Assembly: GCA_027405735.1 (NCBI GenBank)
Contig: JAPEHQ010000014.1
Location: 558,001-622,000 of the forward strand
DNA: 64,000 nt
Direction: 5' to 3'
DNA from: Mucor racemosus
Lineage: Eukaryota > Mucoromycota > Mucoromycetes > Mucorales > Mucoraceae
The notes under the pieces were generated by a model. That model saw only the letters and a list, made by a program, of their open reading frames with translations. It ran no database searches and was not told the DNA's origin. The translations under genes were made by a program, and so were the position numbers. Positions 25,601 to 37,141 of the stretch are shown here, in pieces (the stretch's first letter is position 1; each line of letters starts with the position of its first letter).

Positions 25601-25639
25601 TATATAAAATTTATTATAAAAAATTGAGCCTCTAATTTG

Positions 25640-26870
25640 ATATATTAATTTTTTATATTCACAAGGTAGATCTAACTCTAAGCTACTCTGTACTTTTTGT
25701 TTCACCAAAAAATGTTGATTTTTCGTTGAGATAATCAAAATAATAGTTCCTATCACAGCTTAAACCCTATAGTAACGGGATTCCAAAACTGATTTGAAAG
25801 ATGAGCTAAAAATGAACGAAAAATGATTCAAAAAACAAAATCGTTTAAATGCTCATGAATTGCAAAGTAAGCCAACATAACGTATTAAATGGTTGTTGTA
25901 CATTTTTAAATTCTGCATCCATTTAAACCAAATGCAAATGAACATATCACATTGAATTTTGCGTAAAATGCAATTGAAATTTTGGAGGTTTTTTGAAGAT
26001 ACACGTTACTTTTTATAAAAATGTTTCACATAAAAGTAATTACAACGATACACAGCAAAATTATCTATTGATTGAGCCATTGCTGAACCTTCTAACCACA
26101 TTTTTCGTAGATAAAACGAGATTTTTGTCAATTTTTTTTTCAAATTCAGAATTTGGGATGAGGATATATAAGGGAAAAATTAAAGCTAGAAGCGAAAGAG
26201 CGAAAGTATCTCCATGTACACATTTTTTAGGATATCTCCACGAAAAGTCAATATTTTGAAAAAAACTAAATTGTATTCCAGAGTGTTCAACGAGGTCAAT
26301 GACATGAATGTAGAAAAAATGCTTTTCAATTTAACCAATATTTTATAACCTACTACAAAAAGATTAAAAAAATGAATAAAATGAATAAAAGTATTTAGAA
26401 TTTTTTTACACTAACATATATTATAGAGAACTTTAAAACAAGTAAGTTTTATTATTAAAATGTTTTAGTATAGCTTAATGTTTTGTAAAGATACGAAGGC
26501 TCAAAGTTTTTAACTTTTACTAGCGAAATACCTGTAAAAATCTGAAACATTAGCACTAAAAAAGTTATACCAACAGCAAAAAATAGTATATTTTCAAAAA
26601 CGCGTTTTTGAATTAAAATTGAACATCTCAGGTATAAGAGAATATAATTTTATTATACTGTTATTAAATAAAAGAAAAAGTTACATAGAGATAAAAAGTT
26701 GAACCTAGTTTTAAAATAAAAAGCAGTAAATTTTACGCGTTTTAGAGTCTTTTATAAAATATAAAATAAATTTAAGAACAGGTAACATAATGAAACTAAT
26801 TTATATCTATTCAGAAGTACCTAAGGTATATCCTTAAAAGTACTCAAGTAGAAAACTAATCATATACATG
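25640..26870 (+). repeat. R1 non-coding repeat, copy 2 (left arm)
   Basis: Same landmarks as copy 1, with an extended 5' end (TTTTTTATATTCACAAGGTAG) shared with copy 5. The 3' end is followed by a C12 tract (26,891-26,902). The frame at 25,993-26,259 is a by-product of the repeat. Confidence 0.8.
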
Positions 26871-27143
26871 TTTAACCTTTACAATGGAAACCCCCCCCCC
26901 CCAAATTTTTTAATACTGTATAAAAAATGCTTCTGAGAAATAACAAATTCAATGATAAAGGCTTAATATATATCAGTATACACACTGTAATAATGCTGTT
27001 AGATTTCACTGATTATTGGCCATTATTGTTGGAGTCTCATATCTTTTAATGCTAAAGCTTTCAACATGATTTTACCCGTTTATACACACATTACATAACT
27101 CCCTCTTTTTTTAATAATAAAAAAACGTTTCTTTTTTATTGAT

Positions 27144-27689
27144 TTAGATAGCAATAACATCAACCCAGAAACGAGTATCATCAGACAAATACTTCTTATT
27201 ACTAGCAAGCTGATCATGAATCCAGTTTACACCATCCTTATAATTTTGAATATCTTGAGTGTAAGGATTATCCAAACCAGATTGTCCATTTCTATGACCA
27301 GCAAACCACTTGTCAGCACCATAAAATTTTTGAGATTCTTGTCTAGCCTTGATGTCAGCCTTCAAGTGCTTGTTGAGCACTGCGCCATTATTGACATCCC
27401 TACTGGATTGTCCCTTGAATTGAGAGCTAGATGTACGAAGCATAAGCCAATTTTGCTTAAAGATACCAAAGTTGGTAGAATCACCTGACTTGTTATCACC
27501 GTAGGCATAGTCAGTTCCCAAGTTGTCAGTTTCGAGCATAGCAATAGCCAAGTCATAGACACCTCCGCCGCTCTTGAGAATCTGTTGCTTTCTTTGGCCT
27601 AATCCGTTGACGGTATAACTACCAGTTTTGGCAACAGCAGCAGTGACAGTTGAAACAGCAAAAAAGAGAAAGATAGATTTGATAAGCAT
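27144..27689 (-). CDS. Small secreted protein of a fungal family, possibly lysozyme-like (left copy)
   Basis: An intronless 181-aa protein. The start MLIKSIFLFFAVSTVTAAVA is a clean signal peptide; a longer in-frame extension upstream is rejected because it crosses A/T homopolymers. The mature part contains LAIAMLETDNLGTDYAYGDN, then NFGIFKQNWLMLR, WFAGHRNGQSGL and DTRFWVDVIAI. From memory this pattern resembles a family of small secreted proteins in fungi. The ETDN...NFGIFKQNW spacing recalls lysozyme-fold enzymes, which is inference only; no activity is claimed. There is no Cys in the mature part. The right arm holds an identical protein at 36,323-36,868. Confidence 0.8.
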   Translation of the reverse strand: MLIKSIFLFFAVSTVTAAVAKTGSYTVNGLGQRKQQILKSGGGVYDLAIAMLETDNLGTDYAYGDNKSGDSTNFGIFKQNWLMLRTSSSQFKGQSSRDVNNGAVLNKHLKADIKARQESQKFYGADKWFAGHRNGQSGLDNPYTQDIQNYKDGVNWIHDQLASNKKYLSDDTRFWVDVIAI

Positions 27690-28565
27690 TGTTGGGAGTT
27701 GATTGATAATGAAAAAAAAAAAAAAAAAAACTTGAAATTCTATCTTGTATTTGTACTTTTTTTTTTTTTTTTTATGTCGTTGTAAACTAGCTGCATGCAA
27801 TGGCTGTTAATAAATTCGATATAGAAGAGAGATTAGCATTGCTAGCTAATGTAATATAAGTCTGCATATAATTATGCTAAAAAAAGCATACAATGATTTT
27901 TAAATATGCTACATTAAAGTGCTTGCAGCACCCGACTCTGACAGTTTCCAATCGTTGCTTCAGATGGAACTGTCACTTTATCTCATGATAGCGGTAATGT
28001 GAAATGAATACAAAGATCTTTAAATACAGGTAAGCCATTATGATATTTAGATTATGCATGTATCTGTTACTATTAATTGTTAAAAGGAAGAAATCATTCC
28101 ACAAAAAATGTATTCAATGTTACATTTCCTGGATTTTATCACTTTATGTTAATGTAATATATATAATATATAAATAAAAAGGTTACACATTCAACTTTTT
28201 CAATTTCTAAATTTCATAAACTCGTTGTAATACATAAAAAAAAACGAAACTGTACAAATTTCATAAAATGCAAATAGTTCTGATGCAGTTGAATATCTAG
28301 CCTCGTAAAAAATTAAATAATACTTGATATCGCCCTTTCATCAAAAGTAATCAAAGAAAGCAAACCAACTGACAGTTCGACTATATATAATATTTCAAAG
28401 AAATAGTCCCTTGAAAAGAGAGAGCGGGGAGATCGACAATTAGGTACCGTGTAACACATACCAACTATAGATTTACGTAATCATATTACCCAATACAATT
28501 TCTTCCGTAGATCCTTAGGTATGCCACATGTTAAACAAATTTAGCTTCTCTTTTTTAATAAATCA
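27690..28565. other. Upstream region of the secreted-protein gene
   Basis: Promoter side of the gene, with an A/T homopolymer pair (27,713-27,730 and about 27,759-27,773) that would sit in its 5' UTR. No other gene seen. Mirrored at 35,447-36,322. Confidence 0.5.
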
Positions 28566-29178
28566 TTAATTTATCTGAAACGAGTTGCTTTGTACATGAA
28601 GACGATAAAGAAAACAAATACGACGACAGTGGAGATGAGGTTGAAGTCCTTGAGATGGAAGTCGATGATGAAACTTGGCACCATATCTTCTTTTGGCGTT
28701 GTAAACATCCAAGTGAAGGGCCCAAAAGTAACAACACCCAATAAAAAAAAAGAAAATTGGCTGGCGGTACTCTGTCAAATAATGAGATGAATAGGAAGAA
28801 CAAAGATGGAGCGGTTGCTAACCATTATTTTAATTTTTCTGTACATACTTTGAATGCAATGGATCAATATGAGAAGTTTAAAGATTATTATATCGTAATG
28901 GATAATGCACCCATTCATACAAGTAAGAATATCCAATTGTGTATTGAAAGTAGAGATGATGAGTGTATTTACCTTCCATCTTATTCTCCCAAACTGACTC
29001 CTATCAAACAATTCTGGCCAGTTTGGAAAAGCAAGCTGAAAAGATAAGCTCTTTTAGAAGACGGAATCTTGATCCCTAGGATTCAAGAAACTTGTAACAA
29101 GGTGCTTAGTGATTTACAAGGATTCTATAGATATTTTATTTCAAGGTTTGCTGATCGTTTGGAACGCAAACCATTATA
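28566..29178 (+). pseudogene. Tc1/mariner-like transposase remnant (left copy)
   Basis: Two frames make up the C-terminal half of a Tc1-like DDE transposase: SSFGVVNIQVKGPKVTTP, then, after a frame change at an A9 run (28,743-28,751), AGGTLSNNEMN...AVANHYF, YYIVMDNAPIHTSKNI and YLPSYSPKLTPIKQFW. A stop follows at 29,045 although homology continues (LEDGILIPRIQETC...SRFADRLERKPL). The catalytic Asp in MDNAPIH is kept, but the final acid of the NPIEQFW motif is Lys here (TPIKQFW). The N-terminal HTH half is absent. The element is dead; the same lesions are in the right copy. Confidence 0.85.
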
Positions 29179-29284
29179 ATAATAATAATACAATTGGTGT
29201 ATTTTGATCACCTTAATTCGAGCCAAATTTATTTTTACCTTTGAGTCAATTTTTTTCTTAGCTTGTGATCTAATAATATCTGGA

Positions 29285-29810
29285 TATATTATTCAATGCT
29301 CGCTGCAAATTGCAAACTCATTTGATGTTTCCCCAATACATTGCGTAAGTTCAACAGCTAAATCTAGGAATATGAGATGATTTCGAAATACGAATCATTT
29401 CTTAAAATTTAACAACTCTATTTGAGGGTGTAGCTCCAGGTATCAGAGGTATGTTCAAAAAGTTACTTTGTTCGTCCGAAAAAAAAACAAGATGTACGGT
29501 AAATTATAATCTGTATTTGATGTCATTATGATTGAGACCTGACGCCTTCCAATCTGCAATTAACTCCTCAAATAAATATGGCTTTATGGATGCTATAAAG
29601 CAAATGTTCATGAAAATATTTACGTTTTTGATTATCCTGTACAAGAGCGAAAGTCATCTTTTCAACCATCAAAGGCATTAATGCTATGCTGTAAAAGCAC
29701 CTCTCTGGAGTCACAAAAGGGTCACATTCGCTCGTTTAATATCAAAATTTCGATAATGTGAAAAAGCAAAAATCCATCAAATCCTAACTTGACCCCTTCC
29801 CCTTTTCATA
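29285..29810. other. Spacer edge: inner left junction to ERAL1-like gene
   Basis: Unique sequence from the end of the left arm to the first spacer gene. It must hold the promoter of the ERAL1-like gene. No other gene recognised. Confidence 0.5.
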
Positions 29811-31290
29811 ATGAATCGTACATTGCTACTGAAGAACCTATTCCCATCAATCCGTACAGGTAATTTTATTATTAAAGCTTTTACTATAGGTATGAATTAA
29901 CCAAGATTCATTAGAATGCTTTCAACAACGGTCGTATGCCATCATGAGCCGTGCAAAGCATCGAGCCGGCCTCCCTGTTGAAGCTGCAGCAACATCCAGT
30001 AAAAAAGCAACACCCAAAAAAACAGCCAAGAAACCAACAACAACAGATAGCAGTAAATGGCGTACTACAGGGTATCTCAACAAACAACATGAACATGCAG
30101 ATGAAGAAACTACAAGAGCTTTATTAAAAAGTCGATTAGAGAATATGAATTTCAGAAAACCTGCAGGCATTAACGAGCGATTGATCAAAGTGCAGCAGCA
30201 GCGAGAGATTTTACAACCTGCTAACCCACACTTACTCAAAGTAGCTGTCATTGGCGCTGCAAATGCAGGGAAATCAACCTTGATAAATAAAATTGTGGGC
30301 GAAGAGGTAATTTTTTTTTCGAAATGAATGAATGCTTGTCAAGATATTTAAATGTGTTACAAATTACTAGGTATCAGGTGTATCACCCAAGGCACATACC
30401 ACAAGAGAAAGAATTTTAGCTGTTTACTCACATGGAGATTATCAAATTATATTTTTGGATACTCCAGGTGTCATTCCCGACCATAATCATGCAAAAATGA
30501 ATCGTACATTAGCTACTTCTTCATGGAGATCTTTAGATGAGGCAGATCATGGTACGTTTTGTAGTGTATATTATAGATTGTATTGGATTATTAAATGTAT
30601 GTTACCTTAGTGGTTGTTGTTGTGGATGCTGGTCGATCTATTCAACCTCAAGCTCGTGTTACCGAAGAATTTATATTGAATAGACTCCACGATATGAATA
30701 TTCCAGCCACATTGATATTCAACAAGATGGATTTACTATATGAGGATCGCAATTTATTAGAAGAAGTAGCAGAGAGATATACTAAAGGATATCCTAATTT
30801 CAAAAAGACATTGTATATATCAGCAGTTTATGAAGAAGGATTAGAAAAAGTCAAGGTAAAATATGATTTAGCCTTTCTTTTAAATCATACATTTAATTGA
30901 ATGATATAGAACATTTTATATGAGGAATCACCTCAAAAGCAATGGATTTATCCTGCAGACCAAAAGACTGAAATGCCTGATTTAAAACGAGTAGAAGAAT
31001 TAATTCGAATTCAATTTTTCAAGAGATTGCACCAATATATTCCTTACATGTTGAAACAAGAAAATGCTGGATGGACAGAAATGAAAGATGGTACTTTACG
31101 CATAGATCAAAATGTTTATGTAGAAAGAGATAGTCAACAGAAAATTGTCATTGGATATCAAGGTAGAATTATCAATAGTGTAGTTGAAGAAGCTAGAACA
31201 CAAATCAGTCAAGCGCTCAAAAGACCTGTCAAACTATTCATTCAAGTTAAAACAAGAAAACCAAATAGTAATATTCCAATTTTATCATAA
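29811..31290 (+). CDS. ERAL1-like mitochondrial GTPase (Era family)
   Basis: Five exons (29811-29859, 29915-30306, 30371-30551, 30611-30855, 30910-31290) encode 415 aa. The first exon supplies a basic, Arg-rich presequence (MNRTLLLKNLFPSIRT, then RSYAI), pointing to mitochondria. G motifs: GAANAGKST (G1, residues 130-138), HTTRERI (G2), DTPG (G3), NKMD (G4) and ISA (G5). The C-terminal KH domain includes VIGYQGRI followed by VKLFIQVK. Era proteins bind the 3' end of small-subunit rRNA and help mature the 30S/mitochondrial 28S subunit. The stop is only 24 bp from the stop of the convergent SH3/EH gene, so their 3' UTRs must overlap. Confidence 0.94.
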
Positions 31291-31314
31291 TAGACTTTCT
31301 TTTATTATTATCAT

Positions 31315-32747
31315 TTAAACGGCTTGTTGTTGTTGTTGTTGTTTCAAGTATAAAAGTTCGTCGATTTTACTCATACCATCTATAAATGCATGTTTATCCA
31401 ATAAACCTTTGTGATCAGGATCACATTCTTTCCAAATTCTTGCTAAATCTTCATTAGATAGTTTACTCTTGAGCCATAGGAAATGTGCTGTTTCTCCATC
31501 CACAAAACCATCATCGTGAATTGTTTCAAATAAAATTTCATAGCGTTGTTTAGTTGCATTATTGCTATCCAAAAAAGAGCTTTTACTGCTTGTATTGTTG
31601 GTATTGTTTAGGTTTTTTGGTGGTCTGGATGGCGGAGGAGGTGGTGGATTAGACTTCTTTTTAGCAGGTTCAATTACGGCTGCTGCAACAGGCGCAGGTG
31701 ATCGAGATACTGGATACGCAACTGGTGAAGTAGGTCTTTCATAAAGAACAGGTTTAGTGGTAGTTGCTGGTTTAGGCTTAAGAGCTGTCATCCAATCTGG
31801 GGGCGTTGTAGGCGAAGAAGAAGAGATAGGATTAGTAGCTGATCTAGCTCTATTATTCTTTAATAAAGCAGATGGCTTGATGTTGACATCTTCTACCTGT
31901 TGATTCTTGGCGTTATCCATAGATTGCCAACTATCTAAACCAGGTCTGGCAGATAAATTAGGATTTTTAGATGATGCAAAATTAGGTTTAGTAGTAGAGA
32001 CGACAGGCTTTTTGGCTGCATTACGAGAGGGTGGAGTAGTAGATTTTGAAGGTGCGATTGATGGTGATGCTGCAGGAATAGATTTGCTCTTGTTGTTGTT
32101 GCTTTTACTGAGTAAAATTTCGATAGAGGACATGGCAGGCTTAGGTTGAATAGGTGGAGGATTTGATGTACTACGAAGTTTAGGCCTTGGAGGAAGATTT
32201 GGTTGTGCAGCAACAGCAGCATTGGTAGCAGTTGTGGACATCTGTGGTTTGGGCTTCAAAATTGGTGGTGGTGCTGATTTCTCTATTGTTTCTTTGACAG
32301 GTGGTAAACAAGCATTCGAGACATTAGGTGTTGTCTTGCTAGAAGAAGTTGGTGATGACTTAATAGATGAAGTAGAATTTCTGCTATTGCGAGATCTTCT
32401 ACTAGCAGTAGAGACAGGACGAGAATGTAATCGAGGCATAGGAGTACTAGATGGTGCAGCATCCAATTTGGATGTAGACAACGGCCCCGGTGATGATGAT
32501 AATGAAGAAGAAGGTGATGATTTACCGACATTAAATGTATTGATTGGTGTACTAGTTACTTTGAAATCGGGTGTTTTCTTCCAAGAAGGTGTTGAACTTG
32601 TTATAGCAGACTTGGTAGTCGATGAAGCATAAGAAGATGATTGAGATATAATAGGTCTGATTGGTGTTGAATTAGGTAATTGTTGCCTTTGACGAAGTTG
32701 TGAAGGTTTAATCATTTGAAAGCCATCTTCTTCTTCAGTATCATTGT

Positions 32748-32820
<73 letters not shown>

Positions 32821-33591
32821 ATTCAATTTAATATTACTCATACCAGGCAAAGCAATTCCACCAGGATTATTATTCTTTGAGAATGCATTATTGGATTTCA
32901 AATTTGAAGATGAAGAAGATTTTGGTGACCCTTTGCTTAAAGCAAGTTCCAAAGCACTTTTTGTTCCTTTACCATTTAATAATTGAGATGGTCTTAATGT
33001 TTTCTCGGTATGAATTGGCTCTTTTTCTGATTTATTCAATACTGCAGAAGTAGAATATGAGCGAGAGCGAGTGGGTGAGGTATCAATTGATTTTATGCTA
33101 CCAATAGGCTTTAGTTGAGGCTTTTCAAATGTGCTTGTATTATTATTTCCATGCACTTTGATGCCTAATCCAACATTGCTGCTGTTTAAAGTTGAAGGCG
33201 TAGATAACTTTGGTTTAATACCGATAATAGGTGGGCTATTATTGGTATTGCTCATCGTTGATGGTGTTAATGGAGTCCAATTGTTGTTGTTAGAAGAAGG
33301 TGATTTAGAGGTCTTTCCAGAAGACATGGCAGCTTCAAATGCATCAATAGGTGGAAATTTAGATAAAGGTTTTTCTTTGTTGTTTTTTTGTGGTTGAACA
33401 GCAAGTAATTCAACAACATAATTATATGGAAATAAACCTGTTTCTGAAGTATTTTGTATTCTACCGGTGTACCAGCCTTCTTCACCAGATTCCTCTACAT
33501 CTACAAGAATATCGCCCTCCTTGAATGATAATTCTCCAGGCTCATCAGCAGAACAGTCAAATACTGCCTTCATACTCTTTTTTGTTGTCAT
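31315..33591 (-). CDS. SH3- and EH-domain adaptor protein, probable endocytic/actin role
   Basis: An intronless 758-aa frame. The N-terminus (about residues 7-62) is an SH3 domain: AVFDCSADEPGELSFKEGD, GWYTGRI, GLFPYNYVVEL. The last about 75 residues form an EH/EF-like fold (RYEILFETIHDDGFVDGETA...LARIWKECDPDHKG). The middle is low complexity: Ser/Thr/Pro/Lys-rich, a long (Ser-Asn)n tract and NPPPPPPSRPPK, a potential SH3 ligand. It ends in a poly-Gln run. EH domains bind NPF-type motifs and SH3 domains bind proline-rich ligands, so a scaffold at endocytic or cortical sites is the natural inference. I do not recognise a named orthologue. Long frames on the opposite strand are shadows of the repeats. 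Confidence 0.85.
32749..32820. repeat. Hexanucleotide microsatellite (GTTGCT)12
   Basis: Twelve perfect tandem GTTGCT units inside the SH3/EH gene encode the alternating Ser-Asn tract on the minus strand. Length change by whole units would keep the frame, so the tract can vary between strains. Confidence 0.95.
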
Positions 33592-33747
33592 GGTAATAGA
33601 TAAAAGATATTATTGTATAGAACACGAAAACTATTTTTAAAGATATGGCCCGAATGAGCTCATTGTGCAATTCGGGAAATGAAACCCTAACCCAACACTT
33701 CTCTCTTACTCTTAATATTTAGAAAGAAATAGAAAGCATTCATATAT

Positions 33748-34578
33748 TTATTTGTTAACATCTTCAACATTTAGACCAGCCAAGCCTTTGCCATTCATCA
33801 TTTCTAATACATAATCTGATATATATTGTGATTCTGCCATTGCTCCAAGACCTGTTTTAATAATATTTGTAAAATTTTCTCAATTATAAAACATCTTGAT
33901 GGAACCTTTACCTGTATCTCCACAAGCTAATTTTTTGCTGATCGGTTGAATGATGTTATATTTTAATACAGTTTCAAGTATTTCCATATGTCTTGACGTT
34001 AAAGGATGGTGCCACATACTTGTATTCATTGCAGGACATGCAATAACAGGTTTATTTACATCCCAAGCTCGAAGAACACAAGTCTTTTTTACGAGCAAAA
34101 CAAAATTAATCAGTCCATGCTGCATGAATTTTTCTATGTGGTCATTACCAATAAATTATCGCATAATCCATTTGCTATTTTACCAAGCGTATTTGCATCC
34201 AAAGGTGCGATAATCATGGCATCAGCCCAATTACGAAGCTATGGGATTTTATTAATAATATGTTTCGCAGCAAAAAGTTATAATCATTTTATTTACCTCG
34301 ATATGCAGAATTGGGTCAGATATTTTCTTCCATTCCTACAGTTGATTTACTTAAATATATGATTCATCTAGTTCAGTCAATTCTTTTTCACATACATTCC
34401 ATTCATCTTGCTCTCTATATACTGGGCAATCGATTATCATATCCTTGACAAAAAAATGTGCTGATTCTGTCAAAATTACTTTTACGTGAACATTGGGGTC
34501 CTTTTTAAAGAAATTGACAAGCAAAGGGATTTTGATGGCAGCAATACTACCAGTTGCTCCAATAAGAATATTAGTCAT
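33748..34578 (-). CDS. Phosphopantothenoylcysteine decarboxylase
   Basis: Five exons (34578-34396, 34335-34297, 34238-34149, 34083-33912, 33851-33748) sum to 588 nt, 195 aa, close to the human enzyme. Family motifs are complete: MTNILIGATGSIAAIKIP (FMN-binding HFCD fold), RNWADAMIIAPLDANTLGKI, CDNLLTCVLRAWD, CPAMNTSMWHHP, and the flexible-flap LACGDTGLGAM. The enzyme decarboxylates 4'-phospho-N-pantothenoylcysteine to 4'-phosphopantetheine, the third step of CoA synthesis. The second exon (13 codons, EWKKISDPILHIE) is only found by splicing. The start ATG was taken where the conserved N-terminus begins; in-frame upstream ATGs exist. The gene begins only 150 bp from the inner end of the right palindrome arm. 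Confidence 0.93.
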
Positions 34579-34808
34579 AATGTAGCGAGTAAATGGAAAA
34601 GAATGTAATGCACTTGACAAAAATCAATATAGTCAGAAAAGGCGAATTCAAAACTTGATAAACGACCTGGAAACAAGTTTTCATTGGCTAATTTCAACAT
34701 ATCATAATATCCTCTATGTACACTATTTCCAGATATTATTAGATCACAAGCTAAGAAAAAAATTGGCTCAAAAGTAAAAATAAATTTGGCTCGAATTAAG
34801 GTGATCAA
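34579..34808 (-). other. Open frame across the right inner junction
   Basis: The minus-strand frame runs from inside the arm (FFLACDLIISG) into unique sequence reading NSVHRGYYDMLKLANENLFP, then GRLSSFEFAFSDY. The unique part looks like real protein, but I do not recognise it. It also spans the PPCDC promoter. It may be a gene relic cut by the duplication boundary. Confidence 0.3.
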
Positions 34809-34833
34809 AATACACCAATTTTATTATTATTAT

Positions 34834-35446
34834 TATAATGGTTTGCGTTCCAAACGATCAGCAAACCTTGAAATAAAATATCTATAGAATCCTTGTAAAT
34901 CACTAAGCACCTTGTTACAAGTTTCTTGAATCCTAGAGATCAAGATTCCGTCTTCTAAAAGAGCTTATCTTTTCAGCTTGCTTTTCCAAACTGGCCAGAA
35001 TTGTTTGATAGGAGTCAGTTTGGGAGAATAAGATGGAAGGTAAATACACTCATCATCTCTACTTTCAATACACAATTGGATATTCTTACTTGTATGAATG
35101 GGTGCATTATCCATTACGATATAATAATCTTTAAACTTCTCATATTGATCCATTGCATTCAAAGTATGTACAGAAAAATTAAAATAATGGTTAGCAACCG
35201 CTCCATCTTTGTTCTTCCTATTCATCTCATTATTTGACAGAGTACCGCCAGCCAATTTTCTTTTTTTTTATTGGGTGTTGTTACTTTTGGGCCCTTCACT
35301 TGGATGTTTACAACGCCAAAAGAAGATATGGTGCCAAGTTTCATCATCGACTTCCATCTCAAGGACTTCAACCTCATCTCCACTGTCGTCGTATTTGTTT
35401 TCTTTATCGTCTTCATGTACAAAGCAACTCGTTTCAGATAAATTAA
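34834..35446 (-). pseudogene. Tc1/mariner-like transposase remnant (right copy)
   Basis: Mirror of the left copy with the same A9 frame break, the same early stop and the same Lys in place of the last catalytic acid, so the element was dead before the arms duplicated. One base differs near 34,938. Confidence 0.85.
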
Positions 35447-36322
35447 TGATTTATTAAAAAAGAGAAGCTAAATTTGTTTAACATGTGGCATACCTAAGGA
35501 TCTACGGAAGAAATTGTATTGGGTAATATGATTACGTAAATCTATAGTTGGTATGTGTTACACGGTACCTAATTGTCGATCTCCCCGCTCTCTCTTTTCA
35601 AGGGACTATTTCTTTGAAATATTATATATAGTCGAACTGTCAGTTGGTTTGCTTTCTTTGATTACTTTTGATGAAAGGGCGATATCAAGTATTATTTAAT
35701 TTTTTACGAGGCTAGATATTCAACTGCATCAGAACTATTTGCATTTTATGAAATTTGTACAGTTTCGTTTTTTTTTATGTATTACAACGAGTTTATGAAA
35801 TTTAGAAATTGAAAAAGTTGAATGTGTAACCTTTTTATTTATATATTATATATATTACATTAACATAAAGTGATAAAATCCAGGAAATGTAACATTGAAT
35901 ACATTTTTTGTGGAATGATTTCTTCCTTTTAACAATTAATAGTAACAGATACATGCATAATCTAAATATCATAATGGCTTACCTGTATTTAAAGATCTTT
36001 GTATTCATTTCACATTACCGCTATCATGAGATAAAGTGACAGTTCCATCTGAAGCAACGATTGGAAACTGTCAGAGTCGGGTGCTGCAAGCACTTTAATG
36101 TAGCATATTTAAAAATCATTGTATGCTTTTTTTAGCATAATTATATGCAGACTTATATTACATTAGCTAGCAATGCTAATCTCTCTTCTATATCGAATTT
36201 ATTAACAGCCATTGCATGCAGCTAGTTTACAACGACATAAAAAAAAAAAAAAAAAGTACAAATACAAGATAGAATTTCAAGTTTTTTTTTTTTTTTTTTT
36301 CATTATCAATCAACTCCCAACA

Positions 36323-36868
36323 ATGCTTATCAAATCTATCTTTCTCTTTTTTGCTGTTTCAACTGTCACTGCTGCTGTTGCCAAAACTGGTAGTTATACC
36401 GTCAACGGATTAGGCCAAAGAAAGCAACAGATTCTCAAGAGCGGCGGAGGTGTCTATGACTTGGCTATTGCTATGCTCGAAACTGACAACTTGGGAACTG
36501 ACTATGCCTACGGTGATAACAAGTCAGGTGATTCTACCAACTTTGGTATCTTTAAGCAAAATTGGCTTATGCTTCGTACATCTAGCTCTCAATTCAAGGG
36601 ACAATCCAGTAGGGATGTCAATAATGGCGCAGTGCTCAACAAGCACTTGAAGGCTGACATCAAGGCTAGACAAGAATCTCAAAAATTTTATGGTGCTGAC
36701 AAGTGGTTTGCTGGTCATAGAAATGGACAATCTGGTTTGGATAATCCTTACACTCAAGATATTCAAAATTATAAGGATGGTGTAAACTGGATTCATGATC
36801 AGCTTGCTAGTAATAAGAAGTATTTGTCTGATGATACTCGTTTCTGGGTTGATGTTATTGCTATCTAA
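36323..36868 (+). CDS. Small secreted protein, possibly lysozyme-like (right copy)
   Basis: 181 aa, identical in sequence to the product of 27,144-27,689, with the same signal peptide and intronless structure. Nearby non-coding arm sequence differs at scattered sites, so the identity means either very recent duplication, gene conversion between arms, or selection. The A/T homopolymers at 36,239-36,254 and 36,283-36,300 precede the start. Confidence 0.8.
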   Translation: MLIKSIFLFFAVSTVTAAVAKTGSYTVNGLGQRKQQILKSGGGVYDLAIAMLETDNLGTDYAYGDNKSGDSTNFGIFKQNWLMLRTSSSQFKGQSSRDVNNGAVLNKHLKADIKARQESQKFYGADKWFAGHRNGQSGLDNPYTQDIQNYKDGVNWIHDQLASNKKYLSDDTRFWVDVIAI

Positions 36869-37141
36869 ATCAATAAAAAAGAAACGTTTTTTTATTATTA
36901 AAAAAAGAGGGAGTTATGTAATGTGTGTATAAACGGGTAAAATCATGTTGAAAGCTTTAGCATTAAAAGATATGAGACTCCAACAATAATGGCCAATAAT
37001 CAGTGAAATCTAACAGCATTATTACAGTGTGTATACTGATATATATTAAGCCTTTATCATTGAATTTGTTATTTCTCAGAAGCATTTTTTATACAGTATT
37101 AAAAAATTTGGGGGGGGGGGGTTTCCATTGTAAAGGTTAAA

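Larger units (their letters stand above)
18669..29284. repeat. Left arm of the giant inverted repeat
   Basis: Inverted partner of 34,728-43,811. Left plus right coordinates sum to 64,012 from 25,533 to 29,284 and to about 64,459 further out. The step is the right-arm solo LTR. Without the 1,985 bp added by the pogo insertion the arm is about 8.6 kb. Identity is very high over most of the arm, with scattered substitutions (e.g. near 22,340, 24,770, 25,640, 25,690 and 29,082), so the arms are not a simple assembly echo. The inner end is at TAATAATATCTGGA; the outer end is at the CGGCCG hexamer 18,672-18,677. Confidence 0.9.

Noticed and set aside
25993..26259. 88-codon frame in R1 as a conserved protein
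   Set aside because: Only the palindrome mirror keeps it whole. In copies 1, 4 and 5 the same region is broken or reads differently; similarity is at nucleotide level.
30595..30900. Separate genes for each open stretch in 29.8-31.3 kb
   Set aside because: Splice signals in phase join them into one Era-type GTPase with ordered G1-G5 motifs and a KH domain.
31562..33397. Long plus-strand frames opposite the SH3/EH gene (Leu-rich)
   Set aside because: Shadows of the low-complexity minus-strand gene; the poly-Leu is the GTTGCT microsatellite read in another frame.
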